Source: Physocladia obscura (lineage: Eukaryota > Chytridiomycota > Chytridiomycetes > Chytridiales > Chytriomycetaceae). Taken from it: a DNA stretch of 14,582 nucleotides. The DNA lies in NCBI GenBank assembly GCA_027596945.1, contig JADGJH010000339.1, positions 6,109-20,690 on the forward strand, in the 5' to 3' direction. Under the pieces are notes generated by a model that saw only the letters and a program-made list of their open reading frames with translations, searched no databases and was not told where the DNA came from. Both the position numbers and the translations under genes were made by a program. This document shows, one piece after another, positions 1 to 8,632 of the stretch (position 1 is its first letter; each line of letters starts with the position of its first letter).

Positions 1-333
1 TAAAATTTTTTTTTCCAACTTTTAATAACATTTCTTTATATTTTTTTTTGTTGGTTTTTTTTCATTTATGTATGTTTTTTTTTTTTTTTTCGAGCCAAAA
101 AATATTGAAAATTGAAAATTATTTTTTTCTTTGTTTGAAAAATGTTGCTGCTTGCGTTGACAGTGTCATGAAAACTTCAAAATTTTTTATTTGTTGACAG
201 GATTTGTTGTTAAAGATTGAAGTGCAATTATTCGCCGTATTTGGCCGATATGATCATGAAAGGTGGCCACCCAGTCCTTCAAAACAACAACAATCCAAAC
301 AAATCAGCAACCAGACCACAAATAACAACTCTT
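1..333. other. AT-rich non-coding stretch
   Basis: This stretch is dominated by T runs (for example around 5-15, 47-60 and 76-90) and A/T-rich sequence. No convincing coding signal, tRNA or repeat unit is visible. A short open frame from 217 runs into the GH3 relic, but its first 40 codons (Asn/Gln-rich) match nothing I recognise. It may be the upstream part of that relic or plain intergenic DNA. Confidence 0.5.
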
Positions 334-950
334 GACGAACTTCCTGTCGCCTCGACGAGCATCCTAAAATGCTACTACAAACTCAGACAAGACAACACTC
401 GATCCGTGGATACACGACCCGCGCCCAAAAAGCGCATACAACTACGACTATAGATTTAAGCACCATAGTAAGCCTTTCGCGCAAACTTGCCACCGCGTCA
501 AAGGTGCTCGTCAAGAACAACCGCCATGGCGTACACGGCTGTGGACTGCCGATATTTTTGCCAACACGAAACAGCGACACCGTTTGCAAGATTGTAGTTG
601 TCGGAGAAGAGGCAAGATTACCGCGCATTGTGAACGAGTTTATAAACCGAGCCGGAAATCTGGATGGCTGGTGACAGTCACCGTTGCAAATACAGGCAAG
701 CGGCATGGACATGAAGTTGTCCAGCTTAAAATTGCGCACCCAAAAAAAGCGGCAGCAGCGCCAAAGCTACTCAAAGGATTTGAAAAGGTGTGGATTGAGG
801 CAGATGGTGGGATCACGATAGTTGAAATGACTGTGAAGAAATGTGCGCGTATGGCATGATGATGGATGGAATTTTATTGCTGGAAAATATTCGATTAAAG
901 TTGGGGTGTCGAGTTGAGATATTCGTGCGGAGACAAGTATTATTTGGGGT
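334..950 (+). pseudogene. Decayed glycoside hydrolase family 3 (beta-glucosidase-like) gene
   Basis: Pieces of a GH3 enzyme lie in order but in different frames. Frame 1 (about 334-441) has ILKCYYKLRQDN and SVDTRP, like the end of the GH3 barrel domain (RIL..YYKLGQD). Frame 3 (about 480-623) has RKLATASKVLVKNN and KIVVVGEEARLP, the start of the alpha/beta sandwich. Frame 2 (665-856) has the C-terminal fibronectin-III-like domain, with VTVTVANTGKRHGHEVVQL and KLLKGFEKVW. Frame 3 (849-950) carries the terminal strands, with AGKYSIKVGVSS, then an in-frame TGA at 915-917, then DIRAETSI. About 300 residues of the sandwich that normally separate the second and third pieces are missing. At least three frame changes, a large deletion and a stop codon mean it cannot encode an active enzyme. 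Intact relatives hydrolyse beta-linked glucosides, usually outside the cell. Family assignment is firm for the C-terminal part and reasonable for the rest. Confidence 0.72.
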
Positions 951-996
951 TGAAACTTGGTCATTTTTCCATAAAAAAACAAAAAAAAACACAAAG

Positions 997-1387
997 ATGG
1001 CACCGTTGCTCCTGGTAACACTGCTGAACGAAGAAGAAGAGATTGTATTCAAAAAGCAAAAAGAAGTTGCGACCGGAAAGTGTAAAGAAGTAATACAAGG
1101 TGAGTATCTGAGTGAAGGAGAAGGTTGGTGAGGGTTTGAATCTTTGAAATAAAATAGAGTTTGCGGCTTGTGCTTCACCACGGGCGATAACGGGGCTTTT
1201 TGTGTGCCGGCCGTTTCGCGATGCAATGAACGCGTGTCTGGGACAGTACACGGATGAGGCGACGCGCGACGAGTTTCGCGCCGAAGTGTACGCAATGAAG
1301 GGGCGCAAGATTGCCGAACTTCAACAGCAGAAATTTCAAAAGCAACAAAGTGCGGGAGCTGCGGAAGTAGATAATAGTAAAGCATAA
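997..1387 (+). CDS. CMC1-type twin-CX9C mitochondrial protein (cytochrome c oxidase assembly)
   Basis: Two exons, 997-1099 and 1158-1387, give 110 aa. The 58-bp intron starts GTGAGTAT, ends ATAG and splits a Glu codon (phase 1). Joining the exons completes a twin CX9C (CHCH) motif: CKEVIQEFAAC, then 11 residues, then CRPFRDAMNAC. Only the spliced form has correct 9-residue spacing in both pairs, which confirms the intron. The C-terminal part is charged and helical (Glu/Lys/Gln-rich). CMC1 proteins are small intermembrane-space proteins, oxidised by the Mia40 relay, that help assemble cytochrome c oxidase and its copper site. The start is the ATG at 997 after an A-rich leader; the frame is open further upstream, but into the GH3 relic, so I reject longer starts. 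The stop is 81 bp before the next gene's ATG. CMC1 versus another CX9C family member is a likely rather than certain choice. Confidence 0.82.
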
Positions 1388-1404
1388 AGCATAAAGCACA
1401 AAAC

Positions 1405-1425
1405 ATGATGACAAAGAGAACATGA
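1405..1425 (+). promoter_or_regulatory. Six-codon upstream ORF before the P5B ATPase
   Basis: Two adjacent ATGs at 1405 and 1408 open a six-codon frame that ends at TGA 1423-1425, 43 bp before the ATPase ATG at 1469 and in another frame. It lies in the 81-bp gap between the CMC1-type gene and the ATPase. If the ATPase transcript starts upstream of it, it could lower translation of the main frame. The transcript start is unknown, so the role is inference. Confidence 0.3.
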
Positions 1426-1468
1426 AATTTGTTTGTCACAAAAAGAAGTGGAGATTGGGATAAGATTG

Positions 1469-4400
1469 ATGGAAAGCAATGGTTCTGTTTTTGGAGGGGA
1501 GGCGGCAGAAGAAGAAGGGCTGCTTGGGGAGAGAGGGATGGGAAGAGATAGGGTTGAACAAGAAGCAGAAGACGCGCCGTTCGAGCAGGATGCCGTGATT
1601 GACGATATCCAGGAGGAAAGCACAGTCCACTTGAGCGGAATGCGCGTTGGCGATGAACCAAGTCTTAGTGCCAGTTCCAGTTCTAGTGTTCGTGTTCGTG
1701 TTCGTGCGCACGTACTGCGACTTCTTGCTTGCGTATTTTGGGCGGCTGTGTGCGTCGTGTCCCTGGGTCTGGTCTTCCCGTTTCTCCGGCAACGAATCCG
1801 CGCAGCTTTCCGTATGCCAAATCCGTGCCCACTCAAATTCGCAAGTTCTGTCCGCGTGTCAGACCCAGCGTTTGGCCACTGCCAATCTCTCAATGTCACC
1901 GAATCGCCTTCTGCCGCTCGCCAACTCGATATTTTTCCGTTCAGCAAACTTCCTGACAAAAATCACGTGACAGACGCGTCGAATAACAGTGATTACTTGA
2001 ACAACCCTTCCCTCCGACTTATTCGCTCCTTTGAATACAACCGCATAAAATTTATTTTCAATCCCTTGACCTGCCGCTTCGAAACTATCCTTAACTGGCG
2101 TGATCCTAACTGGGGCCATGCCATTGACATGGCCAAAGGAATCTCTTCCGCCCTAGCCGATATTCGTCTCTCTATCTTTGGTCCAAATAAAGTCGATATT
2201 CCCGATACAAGCCTGCTCGAAATTCTGGTTGCCGAATTTGCAAATCCGCTCTTTGTTTTCCAAGTCCTCTGTATCATTCAATGGTTCAATGATGAATACG
2301 CTTCGTATGCCTGGTTTATTGTCCTAGCCACCACAATCGCTGTTGCCAGCTCCTATATCGAACTTTCAGAAAAAACTCGTCTCTTGCAAAGTATGTGTCA
2401 ATATAAAGGCTCAGTCTGTGTAAAACGCGATAATGTCTGGCACTTGATTCCAATTCACGACTTGGTTCCTGGCGATATTTTTGAAATTTCAGGGAATAAC
2501 GAAACCTCCGCCGACTCTAACAAGAAAGCCAATAACAATTTGTTCATTCCGTGCGATGCTGTCTTGATTGAAGGATCTTGCATTATAAACGAAAGTATGC
2601 TCACTGGCGAAAGCAAACCAGTTTCAAAATCACCAATTTCGCATGACCAACTTGCTTGCCTTGATTTCAATGAAGCTGATCCATCAAATTCACGCCATGT
2701 TTCCCCCTATTTTTTGTTCTATGGAACCACCGTAGTTCGGTCAAAAGGAGGTGGAAGAGGAGGAGTAATTGATACTTCTAGTTTTAATTCAGGGTTGGGT
2801 TTGGATTTGAGCTCTGGTTCTGGTTCTGAATCTTTGGGTTGGAGTTCTGTGTCTGGTTCAAGTTCGAATTGGAGCTCAGGTTCAATTAGTAATGTTCATG
2901 GCGGTGCTTTAGCAATGGTCGTTCGAACAGGCGTAAATACTACAAAGGTAAAGAGATAAAAAAGAGGGAGAAAATGCTATACAACTTAAGTTTTTAGGGT
3001 AAAACAAGCGAGGGTAGCAAAAAGAAAAGAAAAGATAGAAACACACGTGTGGTAAACAGCATATATATTTAACGGCATAAATTACTCTTTTTAGGGCTGT
3101 TTGATCCGTCAATTACTATTTCCAAAACCCCACACACTCAAATATGTCCAAGACTCCTTGACGTATATTCTCCTAATGAGTGTGCTTGCAATTATCGGTG
3201 CTATAACTACAATTTACCACTTTTCACATATTGACAATTATCCTTGGGACGTTGTGATTCTCCGCACGAACGATCTATTCACTATCGTTGTTCCTTCTGC
3301 ACTTCCAGCCACAATCGCAATCGGTGTCTCTTTTTCAATTACTCGACTCCGAAAGCTCGGCATCTATTGCATGTCTGCGGCGCGCGTAAATGTGTGCGGT
3401 CAGATCCAAGTTATGTGCTTCGACAAGACTGGAACACTGACGCATGAAGGGCTTGATATTCTTGGGTTTCGATGTGTAGTACCTGCTACTACCGTTGCTG
3501 CTGGAACAATAAGTGACGATGGTCGGATTAATCCAGCTGCCGCCACTGCCGCACGATTCACACGCATATTCCAGTCAGCAGACGACGCATTTTATTCAAC
3601 GGAAAAAGAATTTCAAAACAAAAGTGTCAGCATGAATGATGACGGCGGAAAATATCGTAGCAATAAGCTTTCAATTGAACCAACTGAATCTATCGAATAC
3701 CCAAAGATAATAATTGCAATGGCATCATGCCATTCGATTCAAGTTCTAGACGGTGAGCTGATTGGAAGCCCCATGGAACTGAAAATGTTTGAATTGAGCG
3801 GATGGGAGATTGAAGAGCGCGGAATCACGGTTTCTGACATCCAAGGGTTCACGTCAACTGTCGTGCGGCCTTCGGGAAACTCTGATTTCAAAGACGCGTT
3901 AAATGAGTCGGTACGGCGAGCAGCGACGACTGCGCTGAATTCACCAGGTCAAAGTTTTTCGGACACAGATATTTCAGATAAAAGCTCTGTTGCTTCTGTT
4001 TCCGATGCTGCTTCAAAAGTTTATATGGAGGTTGGAGTTGTTCGGTCTTTTGAATTTGTTAGTCGTTTGCGTCGAATGAGTGTTGTTACGAGAACTGTGA
4101 CGTTTAGCCGGCAGAGTTTACATTTTATGACAAACCAAACCGGTGGTCCCGACAATCTTTTTGGCATGCTTCCGAAGAGCTCTAAGGAATTTAATGTGTA
4201 TTGTAAAGGTGCTCCTGAGGTTATTTTTTCTCTGTGTGATCCTTCTTCTGGTATTTACATTTGAATTGATTTGTTAAAATTTCTCAAAAAAAAAAAGTTC
4301 CCTATGATTATGCTCGTCTACTTCGTAGATACGCCCATCACGGATACCACGTGATAGCAATTGCAACCAAATCCCTCAAAAACATCAGCTATCTAAAACT

Positions 4401-5578
4401 AACGCGTCTAAAGCGCCATGACATTGAATCGAATCTAACCTTTCTAGGATTCCTGGTATTTGAAAACAAGGCAAAGCCCGAAACGCCGGGAGTAGTGGAG
4501 GCATTACATGCAGCCAAGATTCGGCAGCTTATGTGCACGGGGGACAATATTTTGACGGCAATTTCTGTTGCTCGTGAGACTGGAATCATGTCTTCGAGTT
4601 GTCGAATTTTCGCACCGAGATTTGTTTCGGGTGATGATGATGATGGTGGAAGCAGTCGTGATGGAGACGCTGGGGTTAGGGGTAAAGATGCTGTTATTGT
4701 TTGGGAAGATGTAGATCAAGCTGAAAATTCAAAGTCAAATATTAGTATGCAGCTTGAGTTAGATCCTGTGACACTGAAAGTTAGTTGTTCACTTTAATTT
4801 TTGTTTCTTTATTTTTAATTTTCAAAATAGCCAGTTATCGCTATAAAAACTACAGCTATTCTTGACCCTGATGAACCGGACTATGTCACTCCTGAAAGAT
4901 TTGTGGAAGTAGAAATAAAGGAAGAATACCAACTCGCTGTGACAGGAGAAGTATTTGCTTGGATGCGAGAGCATTCAGACAAAATGAACACATTTTTTCG
5001 GGTGATTTTTTATTTTATTTTTTATTTTATTATTTTTTCTAATTACTTTTTTTTTTCTGGTTCCTTTCAAAGATGTTACTTAAGGCTCAAGTTTTTGCGC
5101 GTATGTCGCCAGAACAAAAGACTTTGTTGGTCAAAAGTATTCAGGAACTTGGATATTGCGTTGGCTTTTGCGGCGATGGTGCAAATGGTAAAAATTTTCC
5201 ACCAACTTTCATCTTAATTTTTGATTTCTGTTTTTTTTTTTTTTTTAAATTTAAAATTCTATTTCTTTAATTGTTTACGCGTCTATGCGTTTTGTTTTTC
5301 TTTTTTTTGTTCAAAAGATTGGGGTGCCCTTCAAGCAGCAGACGTGGGAGTATCATTATCACCTGTAGAAATCTCGGTTGCAGCCCCGTTTACATCGAAA
5401 TTCATGTCAATATCGTGTATCGTTACTCTGATTCAAGAAGGTCGTGCGGCATTGTCGACTTCTTTTGGGAGCTGTAAATTTTTGATTGTGAATGGGTTGA
5501 TTCAATTTAGTGCAGTTTTGTTGTTGTATTGTATTCATAGTAATTTAGGAGATAATATGTTTCCGTTTATTGGTATCT

Positions 5579-5609
<31 letters not shown>

Positions 5610-6447
5610 AAAATTGTTTCTAATTTTTTTTTATTATTTTTAATGCGTTCAGATTTATTTATAACAGTACCAGTGGCTGTTTTTATGTCAGAGTCTGGCC
5701 CACATGAGTTACTGGACTCTAAACGCCCAACATCATCTCTGGCGTCGAAAAAAGTCATGTTTTCAATAATCGGGCAGTCGATCATTCAGGCTGTTTTGCA
5801 ATGCCTGATTTTCTTTGGAATTCGCACCATGCCGTTTTACACTGTACCGGACGTGGATGTCTCAGATGATATATTACGATGCTATGAAAATTCTGTTGTC
5901 TTTTTGTTGATTACATATCAATATCTTTTTGTGGCTCTTGTTTATTGTGGTGGTCCGCCGTATCGAGAAAATATATGGAAAAACGGTTAGCTTTTTCTAT
6001 TCAAAGAATATAGATCTAAAACTAATAGCAGGTCGCTTTATCATAACGTTTTCAATTCTTCTTGGTATGTCTGTGTATATAACCATCGCACCTCCTGACT
6101 GGGTTCTTGAACTTCTCGATCTTGTGGCACTCCCAATGCAAGGCCGCTTATTTGTCTTGGCATTTGCAGCATTCGATCTACTAATCACAAGCGCTGCAGA
6201 AATTTGGGTGTTTCCGCTACTCTCTGATCTCGTGGGCTGGGCAATGATTGAGTATGCAAGTCTGGAAGATCATGATGATGATCATGATAATGATGGTGAT
6301 ATTGAGGCTGGTAGTGGTGGAAGTGGAAGTGGAGGAATGTGGTTGATGGAAAGCTCCCGAAGATTCAGACGAGAGAAAGCCATGAGGAGGAAATGGCGGA
6401 GGGAAGGGAAGCTTTATAAAATTGTTGAGCAGAATATGGATGCTTGA
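1469..6447 (+). CDS. P5B-type P-ATPase (ATP13A/Ypk9-like cation or polyamine pump)
   Basis: Eight exons: 1469-2947, 3095-4250, 4298-4779, 4831-5001, 5073-5187, 5318-5572, 5653-5985, 6032-6447. They give about 1468 aa, and all seven introns are GT-AG (147, 47, 51, 71, 130, 80, 46 bp). Motifs in order: a hydrophobic N-terminal segment near 81-105; the P5 N-terminal pattern ([26 protein letters not shown]); actuator TGES at 379-382; an M4 motif PSALPA at 560-565; phosphorylation site DKTGTLT with Asp603; KGAP at 864-867; TGDN at 959-962; GDGAND at 1130-1135 with its last Asp split by an intron; then six C-terminal membrane segments. PSALPA is close to the P5B PPALPA and unlike the P5A PPELP, so I call P5B. 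Known P5B pumps sit in lysosome, vacuole or endosome membranes; ATP13A2 exports polyamines and yeast Ypk9 affects metal tolerance. Substrate here is unknown. Extra length comes from a Ser/Gly-rich insert (about 425-479), an Asp/Gly-rich loop after TGDN and an Asp/His tail. The start is the first in-frame ATG. Confidence 0.93.
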
Positions 6448-6690
6448 AGCTTGTCCAGTTTTTAGTAGGTACTGAAACCAAATTTACATTATAGGAAAAT
6501 AAACGAGATATTCTGGAAGCAGCGGGTGATATTTAATCTATTACCGTAATTCTGCTTGTTGATATCGTTGTTGTTATTATTTTATTATTATTTTATTTAT
6601 CGGTGAACTAGTGAACTCTCAAAATATTACTGGTGAAAATTAATCGCTGAACAATGCTTGCATTGCTTTTATAAAAGATTTTTAAAGTAA
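6448..6690. other. AT-rich intergenic stretch
   Basis: Apart from the AATAAA hexamer, this stretch holds TTATT-type runs near 6570-6600 and no coding signal that I can support. Confidence 0.4.
6498..6503 (+). terminator. AATAAA polyadenylation signal of the P5B ATPase
   Basis: An AATAAA hexamer lies 50 bp after the ATPase TGA stop, a normal position for 3' end formation. Confidence 0.5.
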
Positions 6691-7000
6691 ATGTATTATC
6701 ACTTCATTCCCATAGCGGTGAATACGGTGGAGCAGGCGACTGCGCATGAATTTGCAATGTACGGACTGAGCGAGAACGCAACACATGTATGTACACGATT
6801 TGTATGATCAGATTGGGCTTGGCTGGAAAGTTGCGGACACATGTTTGAATCTTTTGTCGCCGAAGTGAGTCATTCTCAAGCCCAATTGACCGGTGCATAA
6901 AGATGTCGAAGCAGAGGCATTGTTTGTATCGCCAACAGAAGCTTTGTTTCTTGAACGCCCAGTTTGGAATGGCATCAACATCAAGGCCTCATGTGGTTGA
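6691..7000 (+). pseudogene. Unidentified decayed coding sequence
   Basis: A protein-like reading begins at ATG 6691 in frame 1 (FIPIAVNTVEQATAHEFAMY, then GLSENATHV). It appears to shift by one base near 6785 into frame 2 (VHDLYDQIGLGWKVADTCLN, then LLSPK). It continues past TGA codons at 6866-6868 and 6887-6889 to EAEALFVSPTEALFLERP and VWNGINIKA before another TGA at 6998. The amino-acid makeup looks like a folded globular protein, not random AT-rich translation. I do not recognise the family. An intron from a GTGAGT at 6865 to an AAAG before 6902 was considered, but it does not keep the frame 2 reading on both sides. A frameshift plus two or three stops points to a relic. It lies tail to tail with the EMI1-type gene. 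Confidence 0.42.
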
Positions 7001-7131
7001 CCATTTCGACTTGGCTTCTACCTTTAGACCTGATCCCCGACTCAACGACAGTTCTTGGATACTAATGGGAAATATTATCGAAAATCTGTTTTTGCAGCAG
7101 TTTTAAATCTTTTATTTCGCAGTCTTTGTTT

Positions 7132-7571
7132 TCAAACTTTTGGTGGAAAATTTGGTGGAGGCTCTGTTCGCAGCTAAATGAATGAACATTGAGATTAGAG
7201 AGTGCATAATGCTTTCCAAACGGAGTGAAACAAACCGTCCAGACAGCCGAAGACGACCGCTCTGTAATTTTTTTTTCAAACTTTGCATCCTCTCGTTGGC
7301 GCGTTATTTCGATCTGCTCCTCCTCAGACTTTCCTTTCAAGCTGAATGCGAATGAGAGTTCTCTGCGAGCGTCAGCACAGTTTCTGAAAGTGCCATAACG
7401 ATAGTAGTGTTTCATTTGCGGAATAACAGTATAGCAGAGCTGCACATTGTCGAGGGCGGTCCAGAGCGACGGTACAGTTACGTTGCCGTTGTTTGTATAG
7501 GTATACGCATTTGTAGGAGCGGGCGTGCTTGGGTTCGTGTTCGCATTTACACTTTCCTCATCGATTGACAT
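7132..7571 (-). CDS. EMI1 / DUF3128 family protein
   Basis: Two exons on the minus strand, 7571-7236 and 7173-7132, give 125 aa. The 62-bp intron (7235-7174) starts GTTTGT, has a CTAAT branch-like site and ends TTTAG, in phase 0. After a Ser/Thr/Asn-rich leader of about 33 residues comes the family core: LCYTVIPQMKHYYRYGTFRN followed by Cys, then a Lys/Glu-rich helix, then RSSSAVWT. Splicing adds LRTEPPPNFPPKV, which matches the usual VW.LR..P..FPP ending; reading through the intron instead gives an unrelated 55-residue tail. Yeast Emi1 is needed for full induction of the meiotic activator IME1 and is linked to mitochondrial function; the biochemical role of the family is not known. The start is the ATG at 7571; the frame runs further upstream, but only from a TTG and across the divergent promoter. 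A core Cys (usually FC before the Lys-rich stretch) is Phe-Ser here. Confidence 0.82.
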
Positions 7572-7623
7572 TATTGTTTTGAGAAAAAGAAGTTGGTTTT
7601 GATTTGTCAATTGGAACACAAAA
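7572..7623. promoter_or_regulatory. 52-bp divergent promoter between the EMI1-type and GNAT genes
   Basis: Only 52 bp separate the two start codons (7571 on minus, 7624 on plus), so initiation signals and both 5' leaders are shared or overlap the genes. An ATTGG (CCAAT box on the minus strand) sits at 7610-7614. No TATA box is evident. Co-expression is inference. Confidence 0.5.
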
Positions 7624-8427
7624 ATGCTCAACCATCATCAGTTCGAAAGCTGTGAGTTTGTAGGACTTACTGACATGCAACGTGTTGAATATGCATGGGG
7701 CGTCACGTGCTTCACTTCCGGAATTCCTGATTGGCACATGGGAAATGCCGCTTTCGTCGATACGCTGCGAGAACTTTCAGTGGAAGATATTGAGGTTGCA
7801 CTTGACCACATCACCGAATCACAGATTCTCACTGTCCAAATGGCTGTATCGATTCCACTGCCATCTAACCATGACACTTATTTACTGTGGCGCTCGCTCC
7901 TCACGGCTCGAGGATTCTCGGTTGAAGAAACTTGGGCTGTTTTGATGCATTGGACACCTCAAACTTCTTTCAAAAAACCATTCGTGAAAGATGCTGTTAA
8001 CTCCTTTGAAACGCGCTTCTTGAATGAAGTGGCAGAAATCTCGGATTCAGATACGGGGGCTTCAAAATACTCTAAAGACGAATGGCTTACAAAAGTTCGA
8101 ACGTGTCAAATCGCTAAAGGTCCAAAATATGGGTGTTTTGTCTCTTCTGTTGATCCCGAGTCAAAGAAGAATGTTACACTTGTTTCAGCACATATGATTG
8201 AAGGCACAAAGGCAGCGTCCATAAATTGGTGTGGAACAAACTCTGATTTTTTACGAAAAGGACATGCAAAAAATGCTTTAAACAGAGCTTTGGAGTATCT
8301 TACTACTGAATGTGGCTGTGAAGAAGTTTATTTGACAGCAATTGAGCCTGGCCCGATTAAATTGTATGAAAGTTTGGGGTTTGTCGTTGTGGAAGAATGC
8401 ATTGAGTGGGCGTTTCAAAAAATATAG
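7624..8427 (+). CDS. GNAT-family N-acetyltransferase
   Basis: A single exon of 267 aa. The C-terminal half carries the GNAT fold signals: a hydrophobic strand, then the acetyl-CoA pyrophosphate loop RKGHA (Arg211-Ala215, form R/Q-x-x-G-x-G/A), a helix (NALNRALEYLTTECGC), the strand EEVYLTAIE, and the final KLYESLGFVVVEE with Tyr248, the usual Y..LGF motif. The N-terminal half (Trp-rich, with a WHMGNAAF stretch) matches no domain I recognise but has the length of a second, diverged GNAT-like lobe. The enzyme would move an acetyl group from acetyl-CoA to an amine; the substrate cannot be read from sequence. No signal peptide or membrane segment is seen, so it is probably cytosolic. The start is the first ATG (7624); an in-frame ATG at 7675 is an alternative. 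It is divergent from the EMI1-type gene. Confidence 0.85.
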   Translation: MLNHHQFESCEFVGLTDMQRVEYAWGVTCFTSGIPDWHMGNAAFVDTLRELSVEDIEVALDHITESQILTVQMAVSIPLPSNHDTYLLWRSLLTARGFSVEETWAVLMHWTPQTSFKKPFVKDAVNSFETRFLNEVAEISDSDTGASKYSKDEWLTKVRTCQIAKGPKYGCFVSSVDPESKKNVTLVSAHMIEGTKAASINWCGTNSDFLRKGHAKNALNRALEYLTTECGCEEVYLTAIEPGPIKLYESLGFVVVEECIEWAFQKI

Positions 8428-8457
8428 AGTTGCAAGGGCTTGTATTAGGTTTCTTAA

Positions 8458-8463
8458 AATAAA
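8458..8463 (+). terminator. AATAAA polyadenylation signal of the GNAT gene
   Basis: An AATAAA hexamer begins 31 bp after the GNAT stop codon. It lies about 155 bp before the next gene's ATG. Confidence 0.5.
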
Positions 8464-8488
8464 AAACTATTAACAAAAAGGATATGAA

Positions 8489-8632
8489 ATGATGTATTCC
8501 AGAGTTGCTTGCAGACAAATGATTTCCAATGCAGTTACTACAAGAAGTTTTTGCAAAGTAAGAATTGGATCAAAATTTTCGCTTTGTAATCATATAAGTT
8601 TGGAACGAACGGCAAATGAGCAGCAATACTAA
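8489..8632 (+). promoter_or_regulatory. 47-codon upstream ORF overlapping the RING-LON start, with a presequence-like N-terminus
   Basis: ATG ATG at 8489 opens a 47-codon frame that ends with TAA at 8630-8632, 14 bp past the RING-LON ATG and in a different frame. Its first 23 residues (MMYSRVACRQMISNAVTTRS then FCK) are rich in Arg/Ser/Thr with no acidic residue, like a mitochondrial presequence, and are followed by GTAAGA, a good splice donor. I found no acceptor that joins it in frame to the gene below. It may be an overlapping inhibitory uORF, a tiny peptide gene or an exon left over from another gene. Confidence 0.35.

Noticed and set aside
813..1661. 282-codon minus-strand open frame opposite the CMC1-type gene and the ATPase start
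   Set aside because: Its translation is Ser/Leu/Phe-rich with no domain, and it lies antisense to two exons supported by motif and splice evidence.
5986..6007. A 22-bp intron, or an assembly frameshift, between ATPase exons 7 and 8
   Set aside because: A 46-bp GT-AG intron (5986-6031) with CTAAT before the acceptor restores the frame and places [12 protein letters not shown] right after the IWKN motif, as in other P5B pumps.
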